64,000 bases of DNA, from assembly GCA_964384215.1 (NCBI GenBank), contig CAYLLB010000018.1, positions 31,640 to 95,639 of the forward strand, written 5' to 3'. Below are positions 1-8,727 of this stretch, one piece after another (position 1 is the stretch's first letter; each line of letters opens with the position of its first letter). Below the pieces are notes generated by a model. It saw only the letters and a list, made by a program, of their open reading frames with translations. It did not search any database and was not told where the DNA came from. Made by a program: the position numbers and the translations under genes. The DNA comes from JAJFUV01 sp964384215. GTDB lineage: Bacteria; Acidobacteriota; Terriglobia; Bryobacterales; Bryobacteraceae.

Positions 1-374
1 GCCGGCGCGACGAGTTTCGCGCCCTGGTGCATCGCCTCCAGGTTCACCGCCAGGGTGCGCTCCCATTGCTCGCGCGTGTCTTCGAACACATCGGCGGTGA
101 AGGCTACTGCCGCATTGTTCACCAGGATGTCGATCCTGCCGTGCTCGCCGAGCACCTGCTCCACCGCGTTTTTGTAAGCGTCAGAGTCGGCGACGTCGAA
201 CACAAAGGCACGCGCGTTGGCGCCCAGCGCGGCGGCCACTTGCTCAGCCGTCTCGCGGCGGATGTCGGCGACGGCCACCCAGGCGCCTTCGGCCGCAAAC
301 TCGCGAGCAATCGCCTCGCCAATGCCCTGTCCGGCGCCCGTCACCAGCGCCACGTGATCGTTCAGCAGTCCCAT
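1..374 (-). CDS. SDR family oxidoreductase, N-terminal part
   Basis: The first ~124 residues of a short-chain dehydrogenase/reductase; the rest lies beyond base 1. The ATG at 374 opens MGLLNDHVALVTGAGQGIG, which holds the TGxxxGxG dinucleotide-binding loop. An acidic residue after beta 2 (VADIR) hints at NAD(H) preference, and NNAA follows at about residue 87. The catalytic Ser-Tyr-Lys triad would be in the missing half, so substrate and activity cannot be judged. It lies 19 bp downstream of the M55 peptidase gene on the same strand and may be co-transcribed with it. Confidence 0.88.
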   Translation of the reverse strand, partial: MGLLNDHVALVTGAGQGIGEAIAREFAAEGAWVAVADIRRETAEQVAAALGANARAFVFDVADSDAYKNAVEQVLGEHGRIDILVNNAAVAFTADVFEDTREQWERTLAVNLEAMHQGAKLVAP

Positions 375-393
375 GCCGCGCTCCGCACCAGAC

Positions 394-1254
394 TTACTCG
401 AGGATGGCCTTGCCGAGCCACTGCTCGAACGCTTCGAGCACCGTCGCGCCCTTGTAGCTCTTCGGTGCGGGCGTGGGCTTTTGAGGGTCTTTCGAAGGCA
501 GCCATTCGAAGCGCATCTCCACGGGGCCCTCGATCTTCCAGGGCTTGAATTCCCCTACGCGCTCCACGGCACGCCGGGCGCCCGCGCGGATCAGCTCCTT
601 GGCGCGGGTGTGCGACAGGCTGAGCGATGAGCCCACCCCCACCATGCGCTTCACTGCCGCCACCTCGGCGCCCGGCTGCTGAGCGCGCATTTCGTCGCAA
701 GCGGCCTGGTCGCCCGACAGGAAGATCACCGGGATATCGAAATAACCACCGATGGCGGCCACCTGGCCCATCTCGCCGACCGGTTTGCCATTGATGGTGA
801 CGCTTTTGATCTCACGGCTCTGCGTGTGCGCCAGCAAGCCGTTCGGGGTGCCCGCCATGGAGTGTTGGCCGACGAACATGATGCCGTCGTAAAGCTTGCT
901 CGAGAAATGATAGTTGCCTCTGGCCCTGCCGCCCTGCAGCAGTTCGGCGCGCGGGTCGAGTTCATCGATAGAGAAGGTGCGGCTGCCGTCGTGCCCGTCC
1001 CAGACCACCACGCGGCTCGCTCCGGCGTCGAAAGCGCCAGCGACGGCGGCGTTCACTTCTCCGGTAAGCAGGCGTCGCGACTCCTCGAAGCGCCGCTGGC
1101 CGGGCGTAACCTGTTCATCCCAACTGTTCACGCCTCCGACACCTTCCATGTCGGTAACGATGCAGATGCGCGGCCCGGCCGCCTGCACTGCGAATGCAGC
1201 TAGCACAAGAGCGCCTGCCAGACGCGGTAGGTGTGTCCATCCAATTTGAGCCAT
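394..1254 (-). CDS. M55 family metallopeptidase (DppA-like D-aminopeptidase)
   Basis: A 286-residue protein of the M55 family, zinc D-aminopeptidases such as Bacillus DppA that act on D-Ala-containing peptides. Visible family motifs are DMEGVGGV (Asp35/Glu37, metal ligands), GHDGSRT near residue 87 and GQHSMAGT near residue 128. A hydrophobic stretch at residues 13-26 ending in AVQAAG looks like a signal peptide, so the enzyme is probably exported, unlike cytoplasmic DppA. No peptide-transport genes are adjacent. A role in D-amino-acid peptide or peptidoglycan-fragment turnover is inferred. Confidence 0.85.
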   Translation of the reverse strand: MAQIGWTHLPRLAGALVLAAFAVQAAGPRICIVTDMEGVGGVNSWDEQVTPGQRRFEESRRLLTGEVNAAVAGAFDAGASRVVVWDGHDGSRTFSIDELDPRAELLQGGRARGNYHFSSKLYDGIMFVGQHSMAGTPNGLLAHTQSREIKSVTINGKPVGEMGQVAAIGGYFDIPVIFLSGDQAACDEMRAQQPGAEVAAVKRMVGVGSSLSLSHTRAKELIRAGARRAVERVGEFKPWKIEGPVEMRFEWLPSKDPQKPTPAPKSYKGATVLEAFEQWLGKAILE

Positions 1255-1306
1255 GTTTCAGACTTTATCACTGGCGCGTTCCTGGTATCATGTGGGGCAA
1301 TCGTCC

Positions 1307-3019
1307 ATGTTGCCTTTTGATTTGCATCAGCCGTTCCGCCTTGGCAGGAAAACCGTTCGAGGACGCTTTGTCATCCCGTCCGGCATACGCTGCACACATG
1401 CCAGCACCATCTTGCGGTGCTTCCTCGAAGTGCCGGCGATCGGCGTGATCACAACGAAGAGTATCAGCGCCCAGCCCCGCCAGGGCTATCGCGAACCGCT
1501 TTACGCGCGCTATGCGCCGGGTTGCTACATCAACGCGGTGGGGCTGGCCAACCCTGGCGCGGCGGCCTATCTGGCCGAGTTCGACGGCATGCAGATTCCC
1601 GAGGACAAGTTCCTGCTGGTCTCCATTTTCGGTTCTGACGCCGCCAGTTTCCTGGAAGCCGCGCGCACGTTGCGGCCCATCGCCGACGGGTTCGAGCTGA
1701 ATATGTCCTGCCCGCACGCCAAGGGCTACGGCGCGCAAGTCGGCCAGGACATGGAGTTGATGCGCACGATCGTGGCCGAAGTCGTGCGCGAAGTGGACGT
1801 GCCGGTGTTCGTGAAATTCGCGGCCACCTTCCCCGACGTGGAGGCCAGTTCGCGGGAAGCGCTGGCGGTCGGCGCGGCGGGCCTCACGCTGACCAATACC
1901 ATCGGCCCGGCGGTTGTGCCGGTAGGCGGCGCCCCGATCCTCCACAACAAGTTCGGCGGCTTGTCGGGCGATGGCATTCGTCCCCTGGGTTTGCGCGCGG
2001 TAGAGCAAGCACGCAGCGCGGCCGGCCCCGAACCGGTCATCATCGGCATGGGGGGCATCTCTTCGCCCGGCGACGTCCGCGCTTACGCGAGGGCCGGCGC
2101 GGACCTGTTCGGGGTGGGTAGCGCTGTCACGGGTCTGGATAGTTCGCAGTTTGCCGCGTACTTCGCGCAGCTCGAGAAAGATGCAACCTTACCCGAAGCC
2201 CCGAGTGTTTACGCTCGCGGATGCGATAGTACGCTTCCGATGGGGTATACACGGACCCGCATCGCTGCCCGCTACGATTACGACGCGACCTTGTTCAAAC
2301 TCGCGCTCGAGGACCTGCCGCAACCCTGGCAGGACGGCGAGATGGCGGGCAAGTTCGTGTTCCTTTGCGTGCCCGGAGTGGGCGAAAAGCCCTTTGCCGT
2401 GTTCTCCTGTTCGGAGAAAAGCGTGGTGATCCGCGCGGTGGGCGAGTTCACTCGCCATCTCGCCGGAATGAGCGTGGGCGATGAGATCTTTGTGCGCGGC
2501 CCCTACGGCAAGGGCGTGCCCACGTTCGAGAAGGCCACACTTGTGTTCGCTGGCGGCGGCACGGGGATCGCGTCGCTGCTCGAAATCGCACAGCAGATGC
2601 GCGCCTCGAATGAAGAGTATTTCGTGCTCGGCGCCCGGACGCGCGCCCACCTTTGCGACGTGGAGAAATTCGAAAACCTCGGGCCGGTTCTCGTGGCGAC
2701 CGACGACGGCAGCCAGGGATTCCGCGGCTTCGTGCCCGACCTGCTTCACGACGTGGTGGCGGCGCTGCCGGCGGTCCGCAGGGAGCGCCTCGCCTTTATC
2801 AACTGCGGTCCGGAACCCATGGTGCGCAAGTGTTTTGAAATCGAGCGCGGACTGGTGGGCGAGGACCGTATCATCGGCAGCATCGAATACATTACCAGTT
2901 GCGGTGTGGGCATTTGCGGGAAGTGTGCGAGTCCATCGGGCGCGCTCACCTGCGTGGATGGCCCGTTCCTGCCCTTGGGTGAGTTCGAGAGCGCGTTGGC
3001 GCGGCGCTGTCCACACTGA
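1307..3019 (+). CDS. pyrD: Dihydroorotate dehydrogenase fused to PyrK-like electron-transfer domain
   Basis: A single 570-residue chain joins a class 1B dihydroorotate dehydrogenase (about residues 1-295) to a PyrK-like FAD/[2Fe-2S] reductase (about 320-570). The PyrD part has the FMN-barrel segments TTKSIS, NAVGLANPG, NMSCPHAKGYG and GMGGISSPGD. The PyrK part has the nucleotide-binding GGGTGIASLLE and the cluster motif CGVGICGKC with a fourth Cys eight residues on (first Cys ~532). In most bacteria these are separate pyrK and pyrD genes. The start at 1307 (MLPFDLHQPF) matches where the family begins; an in-frame start at 1253 would overlap the divergent M55 gene. It oxidises dihydroorotate to orotate, with NAD+ as the expected acceptor. 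Confidence 0.87.
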   Translation: MLPFDLHQPFRLGRKTVRGRFVIPSGIRCTHASTILRCFLEVPAIGVITTKSISAQPRQGYREPLYARYAPGCYINAVGLANPGAAAYLAEFDGMQIPEDKFLLVSIFGSDAASFLEAARTLRPIADGFELNMSCPHAKGYGAQVGQDMELMRTIVAEVVREVDVPVFVKFAATFPDVEASSREALAVGAAGLTLTNTIGPAVVPVGGAPILHNKFGGLSGDGIRPLGLRAVEQARSAAGPEPVIIGMGGISSPGDVRAYARAGADLFGVGSAVTGLDSSQFAAYFAQLEKDATLPEAPSVYARGCDSTLPMGYTRTRIAARYDYDATLFKLALEDLPQPWQDGEMAGKFVFLCVPGVGEKPFAVFSCSEKSVVIRAVGEFTRHLAGMSVGDEIFVRGPYGKGVPTFEKATLVFAGGGTGIASLLEIAQQMRASNEEYFVLGARTRAHLCDVEKFENLGPVLVATDDGSQGFRGFVPDLLHDVVAALPAVRRERLAFINCGPEPMVRKCFEIERGLVGEDRIIGSIEYITSCGVGICGKCASPSGALTCVDGPFLPLGEFESALARRCPH

Positions 3020-3043
3020 CGCCCTGCGGAGGTTCACATTTTT

Positions 3044-5233
3044 ATGCTGACTCGACGCCGGTTGCTTGTCAGTTCGGCCGCCGTTTCGGCCTCGTTCGCG
3101 AAGGAGTCCGGCGCGCCGCCCGTGTGCCTGGCGGTGGCCGACCCCGGCCGCGCCGGCGATATGCCGGAGGTGTTCAAGGAGTTGGGGCTAGACTTCCGGG
3201 TTGCGACGCAGGCGTCCCTCACACCCTCCGTAGCCGGCGGCTGCGAACTGCTATGGATCGTCGCGCCGTCCTATCCCGAGCCGGCAGAGTTGCCACGCCC
3301 GGTGTTGGACGCGGCGGCCGCGGTGCTCGGCCGCGGAGGCGGTGTTTATGCAGAATACGTAACCAACTTTCCGGAAGCGCCCGCACGCGACCGGATGGTG
3401 AAGACCGGAATCGCGCGGCTGATGCTCAAATCGCGGCTGGATGTCGAAGGCGCGTTGGAGGAAGGCACACTCTTCGACGAGCACGATTCGTACTCGCTGC
3501 CCTTTAGCGAAGAGCGGGCGTGGCGCGAGGTGCTCTCGTTCGGCCGGCTGGCGGGGGTGGAACGTGTGCTCGCTCGGCCGCGCCCGCAAGACACTTGGCC
3601 GGGATTGGTGATGGGAAGCCGCGGCACGGGGCGGTTCGCGGTGGCCGGAACAAGCCTCTCCGAGTTTCGCCGGCGGCAGTATGCCCCACTGGCACACTGG
3701 TCGAGGCTGATGCGTGAACTGGTGCTCGCGCTGCTCCCTCCGGCGCGGCGCTCAAGTGTACTGGCCGCCTATCTCCCGATGGATTGCTGGACCGAACCGC
3801 GGCGCTGGGTGATGCCCGGCGAAAAGTTCAGCGTGGTGGTGAGAACGCGCCCCGGCGCTTCCGTGCAGGTTGGACGGACGGCGGCGCGGGAACTGGCTCC
3901 CGGTTTATTCAGGGCTGAATTGGCCCCTGTGTTCGCCGGCGATGCGCGGATCGCCGTGATGGCCACCGCACCAGTCCCGGCGCGGCAGAAAGAACTGGCG
4001 GTCCATGTCGCCTCCCGCCGCGATGCCTATCTCGAGGCCCTCAACAGGAACATACGCTGGTTCGAGAGGTCCGGCGCGCTTCTTGCGCCCGATGGTTCGG
4101 CGGGCGTGGCCGAATGGATTTCAGGCCCCGATTTTGAAGGCCGCCGCGTCGCTTTTGGGGCCGAGCAGATGTTTTCCCCCGAGCGCGCCGATTGCGTGTT
4201 CGAGTCCGGCCTGGCGTTCTGGCTGTACGGTCAACTCACCAAGGATGAGGCTCACCGCGCGGTGGGTGAGAGGATGCTTGTGCGCATCATGGATTTTCAG
4301 CGCCTGGAACGCGGCGATCCCGGCTACGGGCTCTGGAACACGCGCGGCCGCGCCGGTAGCGCCTTCCCGGACGATACCTCCTGGGGGACCATCTGCGCGC
4401 TCGCCGCGCACCGTTACACGCGCAACCGCATGTTTCTCCACCGCGGTCTGATCTCGGCCGAAGCGCAACTCGGCGCGTTCGGCACGGACGCCAGCCGGCA
4501 CGTCCCGCACGTGGCCAAGTTCAACTCGAAGACGCCGCTCACCCGCATGGACGAGCACCCGCACTCGGGTGGCTGCGTGATCGCGGCCTGGCTGTACGCT
4601 TACGGCGTCACCGGGGAGCGAAAGTATCTGCGCGAGGCGCTCCCCGCGCTCGATTCCATGATCGCCGGCTTTCCCAGGATACGCCGCTACATCATTAGCA
4701 GGACGTGTGAGAGTTCGCGCTTCCTGCTCCCGCTGGCTCTCGCTTGGTACTACACGAGGGAGGCGCGCTACAGGCAGGCGCTCGAAGCGCAGGCGGCCTA
4801 TCTCAGGGAGCGGTTGGCCCCGTGCGGTGCCATCCGCGAGGACGGCAGCAACACGGGCACGGATGTGGAGGGCGGCGACCTCGGCCTCAGCTATACCGGC
4901 CGGGAGACCGTCTCCGACCAGCTTTACACGACCAGCTTCGCGGCCATGAATTTTTGGATCGCATACAAGGCCACCCGGGACCGCGTTTACCTGAACGATT
5001 TCCACCGTGTGGCGGATTACCTGGTGCGCATCCAGATCGAGAGCGCCGATCCGGTGATCGACGGCGGCTGGATGCGCGGGTTCGATTACTCGCTGTGGGA
5101 GTATTACGGCTCGAACGCCGACCAGTGGTGGAGCGCCTACGTGATGGAGACCGGATGGCAGAACGCCATCATCGATATAGCCTTGGCACTCTACCTGATG
5201 GACGACTCGTTCTTCGCGCCTCGTAAGGACTAA
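3044..5233 (+). CDS. Secreted six-hairpin-barrel protein, function unknown
   Basis: A 729-residue protein, 24 bp after the pyrDK fusion and preceded by GGAGG. The N-terminus MLTRRRLLVSSAAVSASFA resembles a twin-arginine signal. Residues ~20-230 look like a glutamine-amidotransferase-like alpha/beta domain and ~240-320 a beta domain. Residues ~330-725 are repeated helices with aromatic and Asp/Glu-rich turns (FPDDTSWGT, WEYYGSNADQWW) typical of (alpha/alpha)6 barrels of six-hairpin glycosidases. I cannot place it in a named glycoside hydrolase family. Periplasmic carbohydrate processing is an inference from fold alone. Confidence 0.72.
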   Translation: MLTRRRLLVSSAAVSASFAKESGAPPVCLAVADPGRAGDMPEVFKELGLDFRVATQASLTPSVAGGCELLWIVAPSYPEPAELPRPVLDAAAAVLGRGGGVYAEYVTNFPEAPARDRMVKTGIARLMLKSRLDVEGALEEGTLFDEHDSYSLPFSEERAWREVLSFGRLAGVERVLARPRPQDTWPGLVMGSRGTGRFAVAGTSLSEFRRRQYAPLAHWSRLMRELVLALLPPARRSSVLAAYLPMDCWTEPRRWVMPGEKFSVVVRTRPGASVQVGRTAARELAPGLFRAELAPVFAGDARIAVMATAPVPARQKELAVHVASRRDAYLEALNRNIRWFERSGALLAPDGSAGVAEWISGPDFEGRRVAFGAEQMFSPERADCVFESGLAFWLYGQLTKDEAHRAVGERMLVRIMDFQRLERGDPGYGLWNTRGRAGSAFPDDTSWGTICALAAHRYTRNRMFLHRGLISAEAQLGAFGTDASRHVPHVAKFNSKTPLTRMDEHPHSGGCVIAAWLYAYGVTGERKYLREALPALDSMIAGFPRIRRYIISRTCESSRFLLPLALAWYYTREARYRQALEAQAAYLRERLAPCGAIREDGSNTGTDVEGGDLGLSYTGRETVSDQLYTTSFAAMNFWIAYKATRDRVYLNDFHRVADYLVRIQIESADPVIDGGWMRGFDYSLWEYYGSNADQWWSAYVMETGWQNAIIDIALALYLMDDSFFAPRKD

Positions 5234-5242
5234 CGCGGCTTC

Positions 5243-5269
5243 CGGGTTGCCTACCCTTCCGGCAACCCG
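5243..5269 (+). terminator. Hairpin between barrel-protein gene and ZIP gene
   Basis: Arms CGGGTTGCC (5243-5251) and GGCAACCCG (5261-5269) pair perfectly around a 9-nt loop, 10 bp after the stop at 5233. No T-run follows, so termination is only one option; it could also stabilise the upstream mRNA end. Confidence 0.35.
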
Positions 5270-5319
5270 CTACATTGGGAAGTGGACATTCCGCGCCCTC
5301 ACGCGCGATCTCCTCGAAC

Positions 5320-6066
5320 ATGTTCTTTCTCGTGACAACAACCGCGGTAGCACTGCTCGCGGCCGTTTTCGGGGTGTGGCTGACGGGTTCGTCTCACACA
5401 GCGCGGCGGATGGTGGCATTTGGCGGCGGCTTGCTCGGCGGCATCGCGGTGTTCGGCGTGCTTCCGGAACTCGCGGAAGGCTACGGCTGGCGGGACGGCT
5501 TCCTTATGCTCGCTTCGGGCTTTGCGCTGCTGTGGCTGATAAACCGCTACATCTATCCGGTGTGCCCCACCTGCGCCCACACGCACGATCACGGCGCGTG
5601 CAGCACCGTGCTGCACGGTTTCGGCACGCCGCTGGTGATCGCCGCCACGTTGCACAGCGCGCTGGACGGGTGGGGCATCATGGCCTCGCAACAAGCCGTT
5701 TCGAGTGCTGCAGGAGCCGCGGTGGTAGCCGGAATCCTGGTGCACAAAGTCCCCGAAGGTCTGGCCTTCGGTTCCATACTTCGCGCCGCTTACGGATCTC
5801 GCAGAGCCGCCATGATATGGTGCCTGATCGCGGAGGGGACCACGTTGGCCGGCGGCCTGCTCGAAAACTCCCTGTCTGGGCATCTCGGCCGCATCTGGCT
5901 CTTTTACGCCTTGGCGCTGGCCGGCGGCGGGTTCCTGTTCCTCGGCATCCACGCTGTACACGAGGAATGGCGCCGACGCGGGCCCGTTCCCGCGTTCATG
6001 CCGGCACTCACCGGCGCCGCCGGCGCTGCCGCCCTGCACCAGGGGATCCGCATGTTCCTGCACTAG
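5320..6066 (+). CDS. ZIP family metal transporter
   Basis: A 248-residue integral membrane protein with about eight hydrophobic segments. The two signature ZIP helices are plain: HSALDGWG in TM4 and HKVPEGLAFG in TM5, the His/Asp/Glu sites that carry Zn2+ and related divalent metals. A His-containing loop (CPTCAHTHDHGAC) sits between TM3 and TM4, as is common in this family. The start at 5320 (MFFLVTTTAV) begins directly with TM1; an in-frame start at 5275 would add 15 polar residues. The metal cannot be assigned from sequence. It converges on rsmD with a 16-bp gap. Confidence 0.85.
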   Translation: MFFLVTTTAVALLAAVFGVWLTGSSHTARRMVAFGGGLLGGIAVFGVLPELAEGYGWRDGFLMLASGFALLWLINRYIYPVCPTCAHTHDHGACSTVLHGFGTPLVIAATLHSALDGWGIMASQQAVSSAAGAAVVAGILVHKVPEGLAFGSILRAAYGSRRAAMIWCLIAEGTTLAGGLLENSLSGHLGRIWLFYALALAGGGFLFLGIHAVHEEWRRRGPVPAFMPALTGAAGAAALHQGIRMFLH

Positions 6067-6082
6067 CTTTGATCTGGCGTTG

Positions 6083-6616
6083 TCATCCCGTCTCGTAGAA
6101 ACTCAGCGTGTTGTCGCCCTGGCGCACCTGTCGCACACGTTTCAGCGCACCTGCGGATTCGACCATCTGCTGTCTTGCTGCGTGCTGCGCGATTACTAGC
6201 AGCGACGAACCGGGCGCGGCGCCCAGGGCGTGCAGTGCGGCGTCGTATTCCTTGACCAGCGGATAGGGCGGATCAAGAAACACAATGCCTTCCCTGTAGC
6301 GCCCCACGATCATGGCTGCCGAGGCTTGAATCACCTGCGCGCGATCTTCGATGCCCAGTGCGGCCAGGTTTTCGCGAATCACACGCACGGCGGCGGGGTG
6401 CTTCTCGACGAACACGGCGCGCGCGGCCCCCCGGCTAAGAGCCTCGATGCCCACCGCGCCCGAACCCGCGTAAGCGTCCACAAAGACGCAACCGGCGATG
6501 CGCGGCGCCAGGATGTTGAACAGGGATTCGCGCAGGCGGTCGGGCGTGGGCCGGAGCGCCATACCCGGCAGCGTCTTCAGACGACGGCTGCGGAATTCAC
6601 CCGCGATTACACGCAT
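6083..6616 (-). CDS. rsmD: 16S rRNA (guanine(966)-N(2))-methyltransferase RsmD
   Basis: A 177-residue methyltransferase of normal length. The N-terminus MRVIAGEFRSRRL is the usual RsmD opening, followed by RPTPDRLRESLFNIL, the SAM site DAYAGSGAVGIEALSRGA and the catalytic FLDPPY. It methylates G966 of 16S rRNA in the 30S subunit. Its ATG overlaps the recG stop by one base (TGATG), so the two are translationally coupled. RsmD followed by coaD is common elsewhere; coaD is not here. Confidence 0.95.
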   Translation of the reverse strand: MRVIAGEFRSRRLKTLPGMALRPTPDRLRESLFNILAPRIAGCVFVDAYAGSGAVGIEALSRGAARAVFVEKHPAAVRVIRENLAALGIEDRAQVIQASAAMIVGRYREGIVFLDPPYPLVKEYDAALHALGAAPGSSLLVIAQHAARQQMVESAGALKRVRQVRQGDNTLSFYETG

Positions 6617-8709
6617 CAGCCCACCTCCACCAGCCCGTACAGCCGCTGCCAGCTCCTGCGTATGTGCGCCACTACTTGCCGCAGTTCCTCCGCCGGCGCG
6701 TGCTCCACGAATTGTTGCGCTTCCCCGCGGGCAATCTCCAGAATCTCGTGGTCCCGGATCAGGTTGGCGATGCGCAGCGCGGGCAGGCCCGATTGCTTCG
6801 TGCCGAAGAATTCGCCGGGCCCGCGCAGCTTCAAATCCATCTCGGCGATCTGGAAACCGTCGGATGATTCCACCATGGTGCGGATGCGCTCGCGGCTCGC
6901 GTCGCCCAGTTTCCCGGTGACCAGCACGCAGTAGCTCTGCTGCGCGCCCCGGCCCACGCGCCCGCGCAACTGGTGGAGTTGCGCCAGGCCGAAGCGTTCG
7001 GCTTGCTCGATCACCATCACCGTCGCGTTGGGCACGTCGACGCCTACTTCGATCACCGTTGTCGAAACCAGGATCTTCGTCTCGCCGCGCTTGAAGCTCT
7101 CCATGACCGCTTCCTTCTCGTCCGGCGGCAGCCGCCCGTGCAATAAACCCACCCGGACGTCCGGAAAGACTGCCTCTGAAAGGTGCCGGAACATCTTCTC
7201 GGCCGCCTTCAGCGCCTGCGTCTCGGACTCTTCAATGACCGGATAAACCACGTATGCTTGGCGTCCCTGATCGATCTCGCGCTTGATGAAGCTGTAGACG
7301 AGTTCCACCTGATCCTCGTTCACATGCTTGGTGACGATGGGGCGGCGGCCGGGCGGCAGTTCGTCGATGATGGAAACGTCCAGATCGCCGTAAACGGTGA
7401 GCGCCAGCGTGCGCGGGATGGGTGTGGCAGTCATTACCAGAACGTCCGGCCGCTCGCCCTTGCGGTGCAGCTTCAACCGCTGCATGACGCCGAATCGATG
7501 CTGCTCGTCGATCACGGCCAGTCCCAGGCGCCGGAAGTTCACGTCTTCTTCGATCAGCGCATGCGTGCCGATGGCGACGTTCACCAGTCCTTCGGCGACC
7601 AGTTTCTTGAGCTGCGATTTCTCGCGCGCACTGAGCGATCCCGTAATCAGCACCACCGTGTAGCCAAGATCGCGGAAGAGGTTCTTGAAGTAGTAGTAGT
7701 GCTGCGCGGCCAGGATTTCCGTAGGTGCGAGCACGGCCACCTGACAGCCATTCTCGATGGCGATGATGGCGGCTTCGGCGGCGACCAGCGTTTTTCCGCT
7801 GCCGACATCTCCCTGCAGCAGCCGGTGCATGGGGTGGGGCTTCGCCATGTCTTGCGCGATTTCGCCCAGCACGCGCTTCTGCGCCGCCGTGGGCTTGAAC
7901 GGCAGCATGCATTTGACCTGCTCGCGCACTTTGCCGGTGAGCGCAAAGGCGATGCCGTCCTCTTTGCGGGCCCGCGCGCGCTTAATCGAGAGGCCGCACT
8001 CCAGCCAGAAGAACTCGTCGAAGATCAGCCGCCACTGCGCTGGGGAACGGAACTCGTTGAGCACGTGAATTTCGTCGCGTTCTTCGGGGAAGTGCGTGAG
8101 GCGGATGGCGTCCCAGCGGGCGGGCAGCTTCAGCCGCTCCCGGATGGAGGCGGGCAGCGGATCGTCGAGCGGAGCGAGCGTTTCAAGCACCCGGTGAACC
8201 AGCGCACGGAAAACACGCGTCGAAATCCGGCCGGCGGCCTCGTAGATAGGCACCACGCGGCCCAGATGCAGCGAAGCGTCGCTTGAATCATCTTCGGGCA
8301 GCATCTCGAATTCCGGATGCATCATGAGCAATTCGGCGGTGTATGTATCCAGTTCCACTTTGCCGTAGAGCGCGATGCGGCGGCCGGGCTCCAGCACGCC
8401 GGAAAGGTAAGAGCCGTGAAACCACTTACCAAGCAGGAGTTGCCCTGAACCATCCTCGAAGCGGGCTTCGAACAGACCCAGGTTGCGGCGCTGGAAGCGC
8501 GAAGTCTTAGCCGACGCCACGGTCGCCACCACGGTCGCCATCTCGCCCGGAGCCAGTTGCGCGATGGTTTTGACGTTGGAGCGATCCTCGTATCGGAACG
8601 GCGTATAGGCAAGAAGATCCTCGACCGTCGAGAGGCCTTTGGCCTCCAGAACCTTGGCGCGGGCCGGGCCCACGCCCTTCACGTACATGAGGGGAGTCGA
8701 GGTATCCAC
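6616..8709 (-). CDS. recG: ATP-dependent DNA helicase RecG
   Basis: A 697-residue superfamily 2 helicase that regresses stalled replication forks and processes branched DNA. It opens with a helix-hairpin-helix segment (YVKGVGPARAKVLEAKG), then an OB-fold wedge domain (~55-150), Walker A GDVGSGKT (~300), the DEQH box DEQHRFG (~400), motif III TATPIPRTLAL and motif VI QLRGRVGRG. The length matches the family. The start at 8709 leaves only 18 bp to the divergent Gfo/Idh/MocA gene; MYVKG at 8688 is an alternative start. Confidence 0.96.
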   Translation of the reverse strand: MDTSTPLMYVKGVGPARAKVLEAKGLSTVEDLLAYTPFRYEDRSNVKTIAQLAPGEMATVVATVASAKTSRFQRRNLGLFEARFEDGSGQLLLGKWFHGSYLSGVLEPGRRIALYGKVELDTYTAELLMMHPEFEMLPEDDSSDASLHLGRVVPIYEAAGRISTRVFRALVHRVLETLAPLDDPLPASIRERLKLPARWDAIRLTHFPEERDEIHVLNEFRSPAQWRLIFDEFFWLECGLSIKRARARKEDGIAFALTGKVREQVKCMLPFKPTAAQKRVLGEIAQDMAKPHPMHRLLQGDVGSGKTLVAAEAAIIAIENGCQVAVLAPTEILAAQHYYYFKNLFRDLGYTVVLITGSLSAREKSQLKKLVAEGLVNVAIGTHALIEEDVNFRRLGLAVIDEQHRFGVMQRLKLHRKGERPDVLVMTATPIPRTLALTVYGDLDVSIIDELPPGRRPIVTKHVNEDQVELVYSFIKREIDQGRQAYVVYPVIEESETQALKAAEKMFRHLSEAVFPDVRVGLLHGRLPPDEKEAVMESFKRGETKILVSTTVIEVGVDVPNATVMVIEQAERFGLAQLHQLRGRVGRGAQQSYCVLVTGKLGDASRERIRTMVESSDGFQIAEMDLKLRGPGEFFGTKQSGLPALRIANLIRDHEILEIARGEAQQFVEHAPAEELRQVVAHIRRSWQRLYGLVEVG

Positions 8710-8727
8710 CGAGATGTCTAGTGTACA

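Noticed and set aside
7183..8286. A 367-codon plus-strand frame across recG
   Set aside because: Antisense to intact RecG helicase motifs, with no recognisable domain or start signal.
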